A stretch of 64,000 nt of DNA from Ensifer sp. LCM 4579 (GCF_001854885.1 NZ_MDDV01000059.1:62001-126000), one strand, 5' to 3'. Shown: positions 35,833-45,813, counted from the stretch's first letter. Numbers and translations: made by a program. The notes: generated from the sequence alone by a model not told the origin.

Positions 35833-37167
35833 ATGATGCGCACTATCGATGTGAATGAAGCAATCGACAACAATTCATTCGGGGGATTCCAATGGCTGGT
35901 GGTGGGGCTCTGCGCCTCGCTGCTGATCGTCGACGGCTATGATGTCTTCGTTGCGGGCACCGTTCTGCCGACGCTGATCGCGGAATGGGGGCTGAGCAAG
36001 CCGCAGGCGGGCGCGCTGCAGGCATGGGCGCTGTTCGGCATGATGTTCGGCGCGCTTGTTTTCGGAATGCTGGCGGACAAGATCGGACGAAAGAAGGGCA
36101 TCGCGATCAGCTTCATGCTGTTTACCGTTTCCACCCTTCTCACCGGCTTCGCCAGCTCACCGGATCAGTTCAAGATCTTTCGCTTCATTGCCGGTCTCGG
36201 CTGCGGTGGTCTGATGCCGAACGCCGTGGCGCTGATGAACGAGTACGCACCCAAGCGCCTTCGCGGCACAATGGTCGCCCTGATGTTCTCGGGCTATTCG
36301 GTCGGCGGCATGGTTGCAGCGGGCCTCGGCATCGGCCTCATCCCGCAATACGGCTGGAAGCCGATGTTCTTTGTTGCCGCCCTGCCGCTGGTTCTGCTTC
36401 CAGTGGTCCTGTGGAAATTGCCGGAATCGCTCGGCTTCCTCATCCGCCAGGGCCAGCAGGAAAAGGCGAAGCGGATCTATGGCAAGATCGATCCCTCGGC
36501 ATGCCTTGGTGACGATGACAGGCTGGTCTTCGCCGAAGCCAAGGGCGCCTCGGCGTCGGTTGCTGAACTGTTCCGCCACCAGCGCACGCTGCGTACTCTC
36601 ATGCTGTGGGTCGCCTTCTTCTGCTGCCTGCTGCTCGTCTATCTCTTGTCGTCCTGGCTGCCGAAAGTGCTGCAGGAAGCCGGCTATGCCGAAAAGGCGA
36701 GCCTCTTGAGCCTCTTTTCGCTCAATTTCGGTGGCATGGTCGGCGCGATTGCCGGCGGCTGGCTGGGCGACCGGTTCGGCCTGCCGAAGGTGGTGGTCGG
36801 TTTCTTCATGGCGGCTGCCGCATCGATTGCACTGATCGGCTTCAATCTTCCCGCAGGGCTATTGTTCCTGATCGTGTTCGTTGCCGGCGCCACCACTATC
36901 GGCACGCAAATCCTGCTCTATGCCAGCGTTGCGCAGCTCTATAACCTCTCCGTCCGCTCCACAGGATTGGGCTGGGCATCGGGCGTCGGCCGCATCGGCG
37001 CAATCGTCGGCCCCACCCTGGGCGGCGTGCTGCTGGCGATGGAATTTCCGCTCCAGCAGAACTTCCTGATCTTTTCCATCCCTGCGGCGGTCTCCGCTCT
37101 GGCGATGCTGGTATTCGCGATCAGCAACGCGCGCCGGGCCGGCACCGTGCAGCTTGCCGCCGCATAA
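35833..37167 (+). CDS. MFS aromatic acid:H+ symporter (BenK/PcaK-like)
   Basis: 444 residues with twelve predicted helices. It has the AAHS-family N-terminal motif DGYDVFVAGTVLPTLIAEWG and the loop 2-3 motif GMLADKIGRKKG. The family imports benzoate, 4-hydroxybenzoate or similar acids; benzoate is the natural choice after benD. GGGGAGGAG precedes the ATG. The ribosome site and 34-bp gap suggest it stays on the ben transcript. Confidence 0.88.
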   Translation: MMRTIDVNEAIDNNSFGGFQWLVVGLCASLLIVDGYDVFVAGTVLPTLIAEWGLSKPQAGALQAWALFGMMFGALVFGMLADKIGRKKGIAISFMLFTVSTLLTGFASSPDQFKIFRFIAGLGCGGLMPNAVALMNEYAPKRLRGTMVALMFSGYSVGGMVAAGLGIGLIPQYGWKPMFFVAALPLVLLPVVLWKLPESLGFLIRQGQQEKAKRIYGKIDPSACLGDDDRLVFAEAKGASASVAELFRHQRTLRTLMLWVAFFCCLLLVYLLSSWLPKVLQEAGYAEKASLLSLFSLNFGGMVGAIAGGWLGDRFGLPKVVVGFFMAAAASIALIGFNLPAGLLFLIVFVAGATTIGTQILLYASVAQLYNLSVRSTGLGWASGVGRIGAIVGPTLGGVLLAMEFPLQQNFLIFSIPAAVSALAMLVFAISNARRAGTVQLAAA

Positions 37168-37220
37168 ACGAGCACCGCCGGCCGATCGCATGTATCGGTC
37201 GGTCGGTCCTCCACAAAAGC

Positions 37221-37240
37221 AGCGCCGGGAACCCGGCGCT
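37221..37240. promoter_or_regulatory. Strong hairpin between the transporter and pcaD genes
   Basis: AGCGCCGG and CCGGCGCT pair perfectly around GAAC. On the plus strand no T-run follows, so it is more likely a processing or attenuation hairpin than a terminator for the cat-ben transcript. On the minus strand it is followed by GCTTTT, but no minus-strand gene ends there. Confidence 0.45.
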
Positions 37241-37285
37241 GGCGATCACCCCTCTGCCGAGAGCCGATTCCTGAGTCCTTGAAAC

Positions 37286-38113
37286 ATGCCCTTCCTCGAT
37301 CTTCCTAGTCATCGCCTCCACTACCGTATCGACGGCGATACGGATGGGTGCCAGAGCAAGCCCTGGCTCATGTTCTGCAATTCGCTCGGCACCGACCTGC
37401 ACATGTGGGACGCGCAGGTGGCTGGAATTGGGTCGCATTTCCGCACGTTGCGATATGATCGCCGCGGCCACGGCCTGTCCTCGGCTCCACCCCCGCCATA
37501 CGCTCTGTCCGATCTCGGCAAGGATGCGCTCGCGCTGCTCGATGCGCTTGAAATAGAGCGCGTACATTTCTGCGGCCTGTCCATCGGCGGACTGACAGGG
37601 CAGTGGCTGGGCATTCATGCCGGACATCGCCTTGGCAAGCTCGCTCTCTGCGCGACATCCGCGAAGATCGGTACCGCCGAAAGCTGGATTGCGCGAATGG
37701 AGACCGTGCGGGAGAGCGGTCTTGCGGCACTGACCGTCGGCACCGTCGAACGCTGGTTCTCGCCGGGGTTCAGCACCCTCGAACCCGGCACTGTCGAAAA
37801 CGTGCTCGACAGCTTCGTCGCGACGTCGATCGATGGCTATGTCGGATGCTGTGCGGCTCTGGCCGGGGGCGATTTACGTGATGATATCGAACGGATCGCC
37901 AACCCTCTTCTCGCCGTTTCCGGCGATGACGACCCGGTGTGCCCGCCATCCGACCTGCAAAATATCGCCGCCCGTGTGCAGCAGGGCCGGCATTTGTCGC
38001 TGCCGGGACGCCATATCGTAAATGTCGAGTCGGCACAGGCTTTCAATGGCGCGCTTATGGAGTTTTTCGGTGCGGAAGCTTCTTCCCCGTCGAATTGTGC
38101 CGAAATGCAGTGA
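37286..38113 (+). CDS. pcaD: 3-oxoadipate enol-lactonase
   Basis: 275-residue alpha/beta hydrolase. The nucleophile is Ser99 in CGLSIGGLTG, the acid is in SGDDDPVCPP and the histidine in LPGRHIVNVES. DRRGHGLSSAP and the lid segment RWFSPGF are typical of PcaD. It hydrolyses the CatC product to 3-oxoadipate. With it the window holds every step from benzoate to 3-oxoadipate. The CoA-transferase and thiolase steps (pcaIJ, pcaF) are not present here. Confidence 0.88.
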   Translation: MPFLDLPSHRLHYRIDGDTDGCQSKPWLMFCNSLGTDLHMWDAQVAGIGSHFRTLRYDRRGHGLSSAPPPPYALSDLGKDALALLDALEIERVHFCGLSIGGLTGQWLGIHAGHRLGKLALCATSAKIGTAESWIARMETVRESGLAALTVGTVERWFSPGFSTLEPGTVENVLDSFVATSIDGYVGCCAALAGGDLRDDIERIANPLLAVSGDDDPVCPPSDLQNIAARVQQGRHLSLPGRHIVNVESAQAFNGALMEFFGAEASSPSNCAEMQ

Positions 38114-38118
38114 TCGGC

Positions 38119-38154
38119 TTGACTCGTAAGATATATCCAATATTCTGGATTTAT
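38119..38154 (+). promoter_or_regulatory. Promoter with overlapping ArsR-type operator
   Basis: TTGACT (38119-38124), 16 bp, then TATTCT (38141-38146). An inverted repeat ATATATCCA-N6-TGGATTTAT (38131-38154, one mismatch between arms) covers the spacer, the -10 box and the arsR start codon. Because the -10 box ends only 7 bp before ATG 38153 and no ribosome site is visible, arsR may be translated from a leaderless mRNA. Confidence 0.55.
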
Positions 38155-38509
38155 GGATGAAACTCATACGATCGCCGCTCTGGCCGCCCTTGCCCAGCCC
38201 ACCCGCCTGAGGACGTTCCGGCTGCTCGTCGAGCGGGAACCCGACGGCATCGCCGCCGGCGAGCTGGCCAGGCTGGTCGATGTGCCGCAGAACACCATGT
38301 CGGCGCATCTTTCGACGCTCGCCCAGGCCGGGCTGGTCCGGGGCGAGCGGCAAAGCCGTTCGATCATCTATCGCGCCGATCTCGATCGCTTCCGCTCCGT
38401 TATGCTGTACCTGCTGCAAGACTGCTGCGGCGGCAATGCGAACCTCTGTGCGCCCTTGATTTCAGATTTGACCCCATGCTGCGCCCCGACGGAGGCGCAG
38501 GCACGTTGA
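38153..38509 (+). CDS. arsR: ArsR-family arsenic-responsive repressor
   Basis: 118 residues, winged helix (GELARLVDVPQNTMSAHLST; LAQAGLVRGERQSRSIIYR). The classical ELCVCDL metal site in the recognition helix is absent. Instead cysteines cluster at the C-terminus (LLQDCCGGNANLCAPL and TPCCAP), as in ArsR variants with C-terminal As(III) sites. It heads the ars operon and should be released from the operator by arsenite. No ribosome site precedes ATG 38153. Confidence 0.9.
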   Translation: MDETHTIAALAALAQPTRLRTFRLLVEREPDGIAAGELARLVDVPQNTMSAHLSTLAQAGLVRGERQSRSIIYRADLDRFRSVMLYLLQDCCGGNANLCAPLISDLTPCCAPTEAQAR

Positions 38510-38528
38510 GCCAACCGGGAGAGCGCTC

Positions 38529-39038
38529 ATGAGCGACAAAGTCTACAACGTCCTCTTTCTATGCACGGGCAATTCGGCCCGCTCGATCATCGCCGAAGCC
38601 ATTCTGAACCGGCTCGGCAGGGGTCGGTTCCGCGCCTATTCGGCCGGGTCCTATCCAAAAGGGGACGTGCATCCATTCACCTTGCAGCTTCTCAAGGGGC
38701 TGAATTACGACACGTCGTTTGCGCGCTCGAAGTCCTGGGACGAGTTCGCTGCGCCCGACGCGCCGCAGATGGATTTCGTCTTCACCGTCTGCGATGACGC
38801 GGCCGGAGAGGCTTGTCCGGCCTGGCCGGGCCAGCCGATGACGGCGCACTGGGGCGTGCCCGATCCGGCGGCAGCCAAAGGCAGCGAGACCGAGCGGCAT
38901 TTCGCTTTTGCCGAGACCTACCGAATGCTGAACAACCGCCTCTCGATATTCATCAGCCTGCCGATGACCAGCCTGGACAGGCTTGCCTTGCAGAGGCGAC
39001 TTGACGAGATCGGCCGCGATGTTCCAAAGGCGGGCTGA
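38529..39038 (+). CDS. arsC: Arsenate reductase, low-molecular-weight phosphatase type (thioredoxin-coupled)
   Basis: 169 residues. The P-loop CX5R is Cys12-Arg18 (LCTGNSARS), and two further cysteines at 88 and 96 (TVCDDAAGEACP) match the relay of thioredoxin-coupled ArsC. It reduces arsenate to arsenite. It is a different family from the second arsC at 39737. The longer spacing of the cysteine pair leaves open a glutathione- or thioredoxin-coupled variant. It begins 19 bp after arsR. Confidence 0.87.
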   Translation: MSDKVYNVLFLCTGNSARSIIAEAILNRLGRGRFRAYSAGSYPKGDVHPFTLQLLKGLNYDTSFARSKSWDEFAAPDAPQMDFVFTVCDDAAGEACPAWPGQPMTAHWGVPDPAAAKGSETERHFAFAETYRMLNNRLSIFISLPMTSLDRLALQRRLDEIGRDVPKAG

Positions 39039-39041
39039 CGC

Positions 39042-39740
39042 ATGGCGTTCGATCTGAAGCGCCGGCTCGCGGCGGAATTTCTGGGAACGGCCATCCTGGT
39101 CGCCACCGTCGTCGGCTCCGGCGTCATGGCCGATCGCCTTTCCAATGACGTGGCGGTGTCCCTGCTTGGCAACACCATACCGACGGGTGCTATCCTCATC
39201 GTCCTGATCAGCATTCTCGGCCCGGTCTCCGGTGCGCATTTCAATCCTGCGGTGACGATCGTGTTTGCGGCCAGGCGGGAGATCGAGCCACCCACCGCGG
39301 CGCTCTACATCCTGTCCCAGGTAGCGGGCGGCCTTGCAGGAATGCTTGTCGCCCATGCCATGTTCGAGCTTGATATCTTCCAGGCATCGCAAACGGTTCG
39401 CACCGGCGCCGGCCAATGGCTTGCCGAGACGGTCGCGACTTTCGGCCTGGTCTTCACGATCCTGGCGGGATTGCGCTTCCGCGGCGATGCCATTCCGTGG
39501 CTGGTCGGCCTCTATATCACCGCCGCCTACTGGTTCACCGCTTCGACATCCTTTGCGAACCCCGCCGTCGCGATCGCCCGGGCATTCACGAACACCTTTT
39601 CGGGCATCCGCCCCGGGGATCTGCCCGGCTTTGTCATGGCCGAAGTGCTGGGGGCGCTCCTTGCAGCCGCCGTTGCCGGTTGGATGCTCGCCGAGCGGAA
39701 CGCCTCGATTTCTCCAATTGCGGTCAAGGGAGCCGAATGA
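39042..39740 (+). CDS. aqpS: Aquaglyceroporin AqpS, arsenite channel
   Basis: 232 residues, six helices plus two half-helices. The NPA motifs are at 68-70 (HFNPAVTIVF) and 174-176 (FANPAVAIAR). AqpS of Sinorhizobium meliloti sits in an ars operon in place of an efflux pump and lets internally made arsenite flow out. The same arrangement is seen here: no arsB or acr3 in the operon. It starts 3 bp after arsC, and its stop overlaps the next gene. Confidence 0.92.
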   Translation: MAFDLKRRLAAEFLGTAILVATVVGSGVMADRLSNDVAVSLLGNTIPTGAILIVLISILGPVSGAHFNPAVTIVFAARREIEPPTAALYILSQVAGGLAGMLVAHAMFELDIFQASQTVRTGAGQWLAETVATFGLVFTILAGLRFRGDAIPWLVGLYITAAYWFTASTSFANPAVAIARAFTNTFSGIRPGDLPGFVMAEVLGALLAAAVAGWMLAERNASISPIAVKGAE

Positions 39741-40168
39741 CCATGGACGTCACCATCTATCACAATCCCGATTGCGGCACGTCGCGCAACACACTGGCGC
39801 TGATCCGCCACGCCGGCATCGAACCGAAGGTGATCGAATATCTGAAGACTCCGCCTAGCCGCGAGGAGCTTGCCGGCATGATCCGCGACGCCGGCCTTTC
39901 GGTCCGCGAGGCGATCCGGGAAAAGGGAACGCCCTATGCGGAACTCGGGCTCGGCGATCCGGCCCTTTCCGACGACCAACTGATGACGGCAATGCTCGAG
40001 CATCCGATCCTCATCAATCGGCCGTTCGTCGTCACCCCGTTGGGCACCCGGCTGGCCCGGCCGTCGGAAGCGGTTCTCGACATCCTGCCGGCTGACGCTT
40101 TCAAGGGGCCGTTCGTCAAGGAGGATGGCGAAGCGGTTCTCGACGGGGAGGGGCGGCGCATTGCCTGA
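39737..40168 (+). CDS. arsC: Arsenate reductase, glutaredoxin-coupled (ArsC/Spx family)
   Basis: 143 residues. The catalytic cysteine is Cys13 in [12 protein letters not shown]. The later segments [21 protein letters not shown] carry the arginines that bind arsenate. Glutathione and glutaredoxin complete the reaction to arsenite. It overlaps the aqpS stop as ATGA. It is redundant with the phosphatase-type reductase two genes earlier, unless the two use different reductant pools. Confidence 0.92.
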   Translation: MTMDVTIYHNPDCGTSRNTLALIRHAGIEPKVIEYLKTPPSREELAGMIRDAGLSVREAIREKGTPYAELGLGDPALSDDQLMTAMLEHPILINRPFVVTPLGTRLARPSEAVLDILPADAFKGPFVKEDGEAVLDGEGRRIA

Positions 40169-40868
40169 TCTTCCCGCCGCCGATCCGCGGCATCTGCGCA
40201 AGCCCCACACCGAGGCGCTGCGACCACCCTTCTCGACGCATCCGCCGCGCATCCTGATCCTTTACGGCTCGCTTCGCCAGGTGTCCTATTCGAGGCTTCT
40301 GGCGGAGGAGTCCGGGCGGTTGCTGGAGTATTTCGGGGCGGAAGTGCGCTTCTTCGACCCGTCGGGTCTGCCGCTGCCGGACGACGCGCCGGCAAGCCAC
40401 CCGAAGGTCCAGGAACTCCGGGAACTCTCCGAATGGTCGGAAGGCCAGGTCTGGGTGAGCCCGGAGCGCCATGGGGCAATCACCGGCATCATGAAGGCGC
40501 AGATCGACTGGATACCGCTTGCGATCGGGTCGATCCGGCCAACCCAGGGGAAAACCCTCGCCGTCATGCAGGTGTCGGGCGGCTCGCAGTCCTTCAATGC
40601 GGTGAACTCGCTGCGCCTGCTCGGACGCTGGATGCGCATGATCACCATCCCCAACCAGTCTTCGGTCGCCAAGGCCTACCAGGAATTCGACCCGAACGGA
40701 CGCATGAAGCCGTCTTCCTACTATGATCGGGTCGTCGACGTCTGCGAGGAACTCGTGAAGTTCACGCTGCTGACCCGCGACGTTTCAGACTACCTTGTCG
40801 ACCGATACAGCGAACGCAAGGAAGACGCTGAGAAGCTGGAACAGCGGGTCAGACTGAAGTCGGTCTGA
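40161..40868 (+). CDS. arsH: ArsH NADPH-dependent FMN flavoprotein
   Basis: 235 residues, flavodoxin-like. It has [20 protein letters not shown] (FMN phosphate loop), [18 protein letters not shown] and an [18 protein letters not shown] segment. ArsH oxidises trivalent methylated or aromatic arsenicals and confers resistance to them. The best start is TTG 40161, eight bases inside the end of arsC and following GGGGAGGGGCGG. An ATG in the same frame at 40125 would overlap more and lacks a site. Confidence 0.9.
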   Translation: MPDLPAADPRHLRKPHTEALRPPFSTHPPRILILYGSLRQVSYSRLLAEESGRLLEYFGAEVRFFDPSGLPLPDDAPASHPKVQELRELSEWSEGQVWVSPERHGAITGIMKAQIDWIPLAIGSIRPTQGKTLAVMQVSGGSQSFNAVNSLRLLGRWMRMITIPNQSSVAKAYQEFDPNGRMKPSSYYDRVVDVCEELVKFTLLTRDVSDYLVDRYSERKEDAEKLEQRVRLKSV

Positions 40869-41066
40869 AACCGCAGACACGTCCAACAACCCATCTGGCG
40901 CCGCCTCCTGACCATCTCCACCGGATATACGTCCTACAAGGGGTGTCTTGTTGACGGTTCGTGATCATAATGGTCCGGCCGTATCTGTTGACAGCGGCCG
41001 CCGGAAGCAAGAGCGGGTCCTGCTGCAGGCAAGGACCGAACCCGGCCGATGCGAGGAGGTTGAGCC

Positions 41067-42368
41067 ATGTCACCGGACCGTTTCCGCGCGTTTGACGCTC
41101 CCGTCCCGTCCCAGCCATCAGTGCCTGTTCCGAATTCCGCCGAGGATCGCCAGCGCCGTCGCCTGAAGCGCAATCGCCTGCTGGCGACATCCCTCTTGAT
41201 CGCCATGGCGGTGGTCTTCCTCGGAACCCACTTGGTTCCCGATCCCGGCTTCGCTGTCCAGTTCCTGCGCGCCGCCGCGGAAGCGGGAATCGTCGGCGGG
41301 CTCGCTGACTGGTTCGCAGTGACCGCGCTCTTCCGTCACCCGGTTGGCCTCCCGATCCCGCATACGGCGATCGTGACAACCAACAAGGAGCGCATCGGTC
41401 AATCCCTGGGTCGATTCCTGGAACGGCACTTCCTGACCGAGGAGGTGATGCTGCGAAAATTGCGGAGCGCCCATGTGGCCCAACGGTTTTCGGCCTGGCT
41501 TGCGGCTCCGACGACGGCGCCGGTGCTCGCCGAAGCCTTTGCTTCGGCACTTCCTTATGTCATTCGCACCCTCGACAACAAGGACTTGCAGGACTTCGCC
41601 CGGCGGAGCCTCGGCAAACAGGTACGGCAGGCCGACATCGGTCCGGTCCTCGGCCGCGCCATTGATATCTTGACCGCGAGCGGGGAGACGGACGTTCTGT
41701 TCGAACGCGCCCTCGGCGTTGCCGCTCAATGGCTGGAGGAAAACCGCGAGCAGATCTTCCAATTGGTCCGGGAGCGCAGTCGCTGGTGGATTCCCCGGAC
41801 CATCGATCGAAGGATTGCGGAGGCGATCGTCTCGGGCGTAGCAGACCTGCTGAACAAATTGCGTGAGCCGGAGAGCGAAGTCCGGCTGAAGTTCCGAGAG
41901 GCGCTCTACCGTCTCATCGACGACCTGAACACATCACCGGCCCAGCGCGAGCAGGTCAACGCCATCAAGAACCGCGTCCTGCAACACCCGGAGGTACAGG
42001 CCTGGGTCGCAGCCGTATGGAGCGGGACCGCACGCATCATGCTGGAGGACCTGGATCGGCCGAACTCGAAGGCGCGTCTGGCCGTGGAGAAACTGTGTCT
42101 GCTCGTCGGCCGGGCATTGGCGAGCGACCAGGCCATGCTGGCTCATATCGACTCGCTTCTGGAGAAGCTTGCCGTCTACGTCGTTTCGTGGCGCCACGAG
42201 ATCGGCGCGTTCGTGGCGGAAGTGGTCAGAAGCTGGGATACGCCCACACTCGTGGACCGCCTGGAGTTGGTCGTCGGTAGCGATCTCCAGTACATCCGCA
42301 TGAACGGCACGATCGTCGGCGCCTTTGCGGGCTGCCTGATCTTCCTGGTTTCCCAATCCTTCGGTTGA
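41067..42368 (+). CDS. DUF445 family membrane protein
   Basis: 433 residues. A helix near 38-58 (LLATSLLIAMAVVFLGTHLV) and a C-terminal helix (GAFAGCLIFLVSQSFG) flank a long helical soluble region. The family hallmark is GIVGGLADWFAVTALFRHPVGLPIPHTAIV at about 75-103, split by a turn. GGAGGTTGAGCC precedes the ATG. DUF445/YjiN proteins are of unknown function, possibly envelope organisers. It stands alone after the ars operon, and the 198 bp before it hold no recognised element. Confidence 0.87.
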   Translation: MSPDRFRAFDAPVPSQPSVPVPNSAEDRQRRRLKRNRLLATSLLIAMAVVFLGTHLVPDPGFAVQFLRAAAEAGIVGGLADWFAVTALFRHPVGLPIPHTAIVTTNKERIGQSLGRFLERHFLTEEVMLRKLRSAHVAQRFSAWLAAPTTAPVLAEAFASALPYVIRTLDNKDLQDFARRSLGKQVRQADIGPVLGRAIDILTASGETDVLFERALGVAAQWLEENREQIFQLVRERSRWWIPRTIDRRIAEAIVSGVADLLNKLREPESEVRLKFREALYRLIDDLNTSPAQREQVNAIKNRVLQHPEVQAWVAAVWSGTARIMLEDLDRPNSKARLAVEKLCLLVGRALASDQAMLAHIDSLLEKLAVYVVSWRHEIGAFVAEVVRSWDTPTLVDRLELVVGSDLQYIRMNGTIVGAFAGCLIFLVSQSFG

Positions 42369-42433
42369 TCGCAGTTTGCGGCGCGGTGTCAAATTGCCTT
42401 CATTCGGCTGTGGAATAAATCTTCATGGGCTTA

Positions 42434-42475
42434 TTACAGCGCCACGCATCTATTCAGACGCGCAAAGGTCACCGC
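42434..42475. repeat. RIME-like element, partial copy in reverse orientation
   Basis: TTACAGCGCCACGCATCTAT...CAGACGCGCAAAGGTC is the reverse complement of the right half of the full elements (GACCTTTGCGCGTTTGA...GGCGCTGTAG at 1625-1660). GCGTCT-type arms pair around TATT. It lies between the DUF445 and polyphosphate kinase genes. Confidence 0.65.
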
Positions 42476-42527
42476 TTTTCGGGCCGATGCGATAGTATTG
42501 GCCCAGGAATGGATGGGAGGCCATGAC

Positions 42528-43448
42528 ATGAGAAACCCGAAGGACGAGGGTGCTCGCATCGATTGGCTCGAAGCGGAACTCGCCGACACTCTGGACGAAG
42601 ACTACGAACTGGAGCTTTCCGAACCGGCGCTTTCGGAGGAAATCCGCAAGATCTACCGCAAGGCGCATCCCCCGACGATGCCGCGCATCGAGTATTTTCG
42701 GGCCCTCCTGGCGCTGCAGGCGGAGCTTATCAAATTGCAGGACTGGGTCGCCTATCGAAAGGAAAAGATCGTCGTCATCTTCGAAGGACGCGACTCGGCC
42801 GGAAAGGGGGGCGTGATCAAACGCATCACCCAGCGCCTGAACCCGCGGGTGGTTCGGGTCGTGGCGCTGCCTGCCCCGTCGGATCGCGAGAGGACCCAAT
42901 GGTACTTCCAGCGCTACGTGCCGCACCTGCCGGCCGGCGGCGAGATCGTGCTCTTCGACCGCTCCTGGTACAATCGCTCGGGCGTCGAACGCGTGATGGG
43001 CTTTGCGACGGAAGATGAGGTCGAACAGTTCTTCAACGACGTGCCGGAATTCGAGCGCATGCTGGTGCGTTCGGGAATTCGTCTCGTCAAATACTGGTTC
43101 TCGATTACGGACGAAGAGCAGCAAATGCGCTTCCTGATGCGCATCCACGATCCGCTGAAGCAGTGGAAACTCTCACCCATGGACCTGCAGTCGCGCGTGC
43201 GCTGGGAGTCCTATACCAAGGCGAAGGAGGAAACATTCGCCCGCACCAACATTTCGGAAGCCCCGTGGTTCATCGTCGAGGCGAACGACAAGAAGAGGGC
43301 GCGACTGAACTGCATCGATCACCTGCTGTCGCAGATTCCCTATGAGGACGTCCCGCACGAGGACATCGCCTTACCGGACCGCATCTTCAATCCCGACTAC
43401 GAGCGGCGGGTTCTGCCGCGGGAGCTTTATGTTCCGCCGAAATATTGA
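42528..43448 (+). CDS. ppk2: Polyphosphate kinase 2 (PPK2 family)
   Basis: 306 residues. Walker A is FEGRDSAGKGG at about 88-98, Walker B LFDRSWYNRSGVE, and the lid region contains RWESYTKAKEETF. PPK2 transfers phosphate between polyphosphate and nucleoside di- or monophosphates. Length and a single kinase domain indicate a class I type enzyme acting on diphosphates. The ATG at 42528 follows GGGAGG by seven bases; the upstream ATG at 42498 has no site. Monocistronic and convergent with the chemoreceptor gene. Confidence 0.92.
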   Translation: MRNPKDEGARIDWLEAELADTLDEDYELELSEPALSEEIRKIYRKAHPPTMPRIEYFRALLALQAELIKLQDWVAYRKEKIVVIFEGRDSAGKGGVIKRITQRLNPRVVRVVALPAPSDRERTQWYFQRYVPHLPAGGEIVLFDRSWYNRSGVERVMGFATEDEVEQFFNDVPEFERMLVRSGIRLVKYWFSITDEEQQMRFLMRIHDPLKQWKLSPMDLQSRVRWESYTKAKEETFARTNISEAPWFIVEANDKKRARLNCIDHLLSQIPYEDVPHEDIALPDRIFNPDYERRVLPRELYVPPKY

Positions 43449-43533
43449 CGGCGGGCGCGGCCTGCCTCGCCCCTCAGGTCGGCGTCGCATTCGAAAGGAA
43501 GCGAGAGGGGGCTTCCTTGCCGATGACGGTGTG

Positions 43534-45813
43534 TCAGGCTGACAATCGGGCGCGGACCTGGCCCGCTGGTTCCTCCGCCGGCATCTGCCGGCCGGATGCC
43601 GTTTGGAATCGTTCGACGAGCTCGAACAGTCCCGAGGCTTGGCTCGAGAGCCGCTGTGTCATCGCGGTGCTTTCCTCGACCATGGCATTGTTCTGTTGCG
43701 TCACTCCGTCGAGCGCAACCATGGTCTGATTGATGTGCTGGAGGTCGGTTGCCTGGTCGCGTGCGTCCTTTGCGATCTGCAGCGTCTGGTCGTTGATCGC
43801 GTCGATCTGCCCGGAGATCTCGTTCAGGGCGCCGCCTGCGGCCTGGACCAGCGAAACCCCTCTGGCGACCTCCTCCGCTGAGGCGGTGATGATGGCCTTG
43901 ATTTCACGGGCGGCAAGCGCGGATTTTTGTGCCAACTCCCGCACCTCATGCGCGACGACCGCAAAACCCTTGCCCGCCTCGCCGGCGCGTGCCGCCTCGA
44001 CGCCGGCGTTCAGCGCCAGCAGATTGGTCTGAAACGCGATGTCGTTGATGGTGCCGATGATCTTGGAGATGGAGGCCGAGGCCGCCTCGATCTGTGCCAT
44101 GGCGCCGATCGCGCTGTTCACCACATCGCTGGAGCGGTCGGAGCTGGCTTTCGCCGCCGCCGCGATTCCGGCTGCCGAGGCGGCGTGTTCGGCGGAGCGC
44201 CGCACCGTCAGGGTGATCGCGCTCAGCGCGGCCGCGGCCTCCTCGAGGGTCGCCGCCTGGTGTTCAGTGCGCTTCGCGAGCTGGCCGACGGCGTCGCGCA
44301 TCTCGCCAGCGTCGCCGTCGACATGGGCGATTCTTGTCTTCACGTCGCCGAGCGCAAGCGACAGTCTTTCGAGTGAGAGGTTGAAGTGCGAGCGCAGGCG
44401 GTCGAGCCCTTCCAGGAAGGGCTCTTCGATGCGTGCCGTGAGATCGCCTTGCGAAAGGCGCTCGAGCCCGGTCGCAAGCATCTCTACGGCCTCGTTGGTG
44501 CGCCGAGATACTTCTGCCTGGGAAAATTCGCGTGCTTGCCGCTCTTCCTCGATCTGGGTCCGTGTCCCCTCGGCTTCGGCCTCGAGGCGGGCGCGGTCTT
44601 CAAGCGCATCGCGGAAGACGACCACGGAGCGGGCCATGTCGCCGATCTCGTCGCTGCGTGCGTGACCGGCACAGGCAATCGCCGTATCGCCGTCGACGAG
44701 TCGCGTCATGTCGCGGACGAGATCGGAGATCGGCCGTGTCAGACGGCGGGAGAACCAGATCGCACCCGTGATGGCGATCGCGAGCACGGCCAAGGCGGTC
44801 AACAGCGTCCAGTTGCGCAGGGTCGTCACCGAGGCGAAGGCCTCCCGTGAGGTCATGACCGCTGCCACGGTCCAGTTCGTACCGAACGCGTCGAGCCCGG
44901 TCGCGGCCATCTGGGCCTTCTCGCCACGGAAGTCGTCGAGCTCCTTGCTGACGATACCCTCGGCCGGCGCGGTCGCTTCATCCATGCGGGCGGCAAGCAT
45001 GTCGTTGTCGGGCGTGCGGGCGCTGTCGGTCAGAAAGGCGCCATTGCCGTCGAGAAGCAGTGTTTCTCCCGTTTCTCCAAGGCCGGTGCGGTTGCCGATG
45101 ATCTGCCCTATGCGTTCGTCCGGCATCTCGAGGATCAGCGTCCCGATCTTGCCGGCCAGAGACTGAAGTGGAATGGCGATGAACGCGGACGGTTTACCGC
45201 CGAGAGGGGCATAGATCTCGTAAGACGAGAAAGCGATCTTGCTCTTGTCGGCGCCTTCGGCGGTCTCTCGAAAGATGCGGCCGAGCCCGGTGCCCTTCCA
45301 GGTTTCGTCCGTGAGGTTGACGGCGAAATCGCCCTTTTTGTTGAGCGAATAGATGACGTCGCCGTTGAGATTGGCAAGCAGGACGTCGCGAAAGCCTTGT
45401 GCTTCCGCGAACCGTCGGAAAAAGCGGTGGTGCCGGGCATGCAGTTTGTCGTACTCGTCTTTTTCTGCCGAGCTGTAGAGGGCGCGCTTGTCTTCGGGAT
45501 TGGGGTTGCCCGTCACATAGCGCCGGCGCAGCTCGTCATAGCGCTCGTCGCCAATCCGGGCCGCGGCGCCGTTCAGATCCGCAAGCGCCTGTGCGACCGA
45601 TTTTTGCGCCTGCAGATTGCGCAGATGGTTCTCGATCGTCGCCAGATAGTGGCGCAGCTCGTTGCGGCGAGCGTCCGCCAGCGCCTCCAACTTTTCCACC
45701 GCTGCGCGGGAGGAAACGTCGGCGCTTACGGTGAGGCTGGCAAGGCTGGTCGCGGCAATGGAGAAGACAGCCAAAGCCGCCGCTGCAAGTGGAAGCTTCG
45801 CGGACAAACGCAT
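43534..45813 (-). CDS. Methyl-accepting chemotaxis protein
   Basis: 759 residues. Helix 1 (about 7-30), a large periplasmic Cache-type sensor domain (about 31-335), helix 2 ([20 protein letters not shown]), HAMP ([20 protein letters not shown]) and the signalling domain. The signalling tip is intact ([20 protein letters not shown], then [13 protein letters not shown]). A second HAMP-like helix pair around 420-500 precedes the coiled coil. There is no CheB/CheR-binding pentapeptide at the C-terminus. The ligand is unknown. No che genes lie nearby. Confidence 0.93.
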   Translation of the reverse strand: MRLSAKLPLAAAALAVFSIAATSLASLTVSADVSSRAAVEKLEALADARRNELRHYLATIENHLRNLQAQKSVAQALADLNGAAARIGDERYDELRRRYVTGNPNPEDKRALYSSAEKDEYDKLHARHHRFFRRFAEAQGFRDVLLANLNGDVIYSLNKKGDFAVNLTDETWKGTGLGRIFRETAEGADKSKIAFSSYEIYAPLGGKPSAFIAIPLQSLAGKIGTLILEMPDERIGQIIGNRTGLGETGETLLLDGNGAFLTDSARTPDNDMLAARMDEATAPAEGIVSKELDDFRGEKAQMAATGLDAFGTNWTVAAVMTSREAFASVTTLRNWTLLTALAVLAIAITGAIWFSRRLTRPISDLVRDMTRLVDGDTAIACAGHARSDEIGDMARSVVVFRDALEDRARLEAEAEGTRTQIEEERQAREFSQAEVSRRTNEAVEMLATGLERLSQGDLTARIEEPFLEGLDRLRSHFNLSLERLSLALGDVKTRIAHVDGDAGEMRDAVGQLAKRTEHQAATLEEAAAALSAITLTVRRSAEHAASAAGIAAAAKASSDRSSDVVNSAIGAMAQIEAASASISKIIGTINDIAFQTNLLALNAGVEAARAGEAGKGFAVVAHEVRELAQKSALAAREIKAIITASAEEVARGVSLVQAAGGALNEISGQIDAINDQTLQIAKDARDQATDLQHINQTMVALDGVTQQNNAMVEESTAMTQRLSSQASGLFELVERFQTASGRQMPAEEPAGQVRARLSA

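Noticed and set aside
37221-37240. Intrinsic terminator after the ben transporter gene
   Set aside because: Stem is perfect but no T-tract follows on the plus strand; listed only as a hairpin.
43449-43533. Bidirectional terminator between ppk2 and the chemoreceptor
   Set aside because: The convergent gap is GC-rich but no clear stem with a T-run was found.
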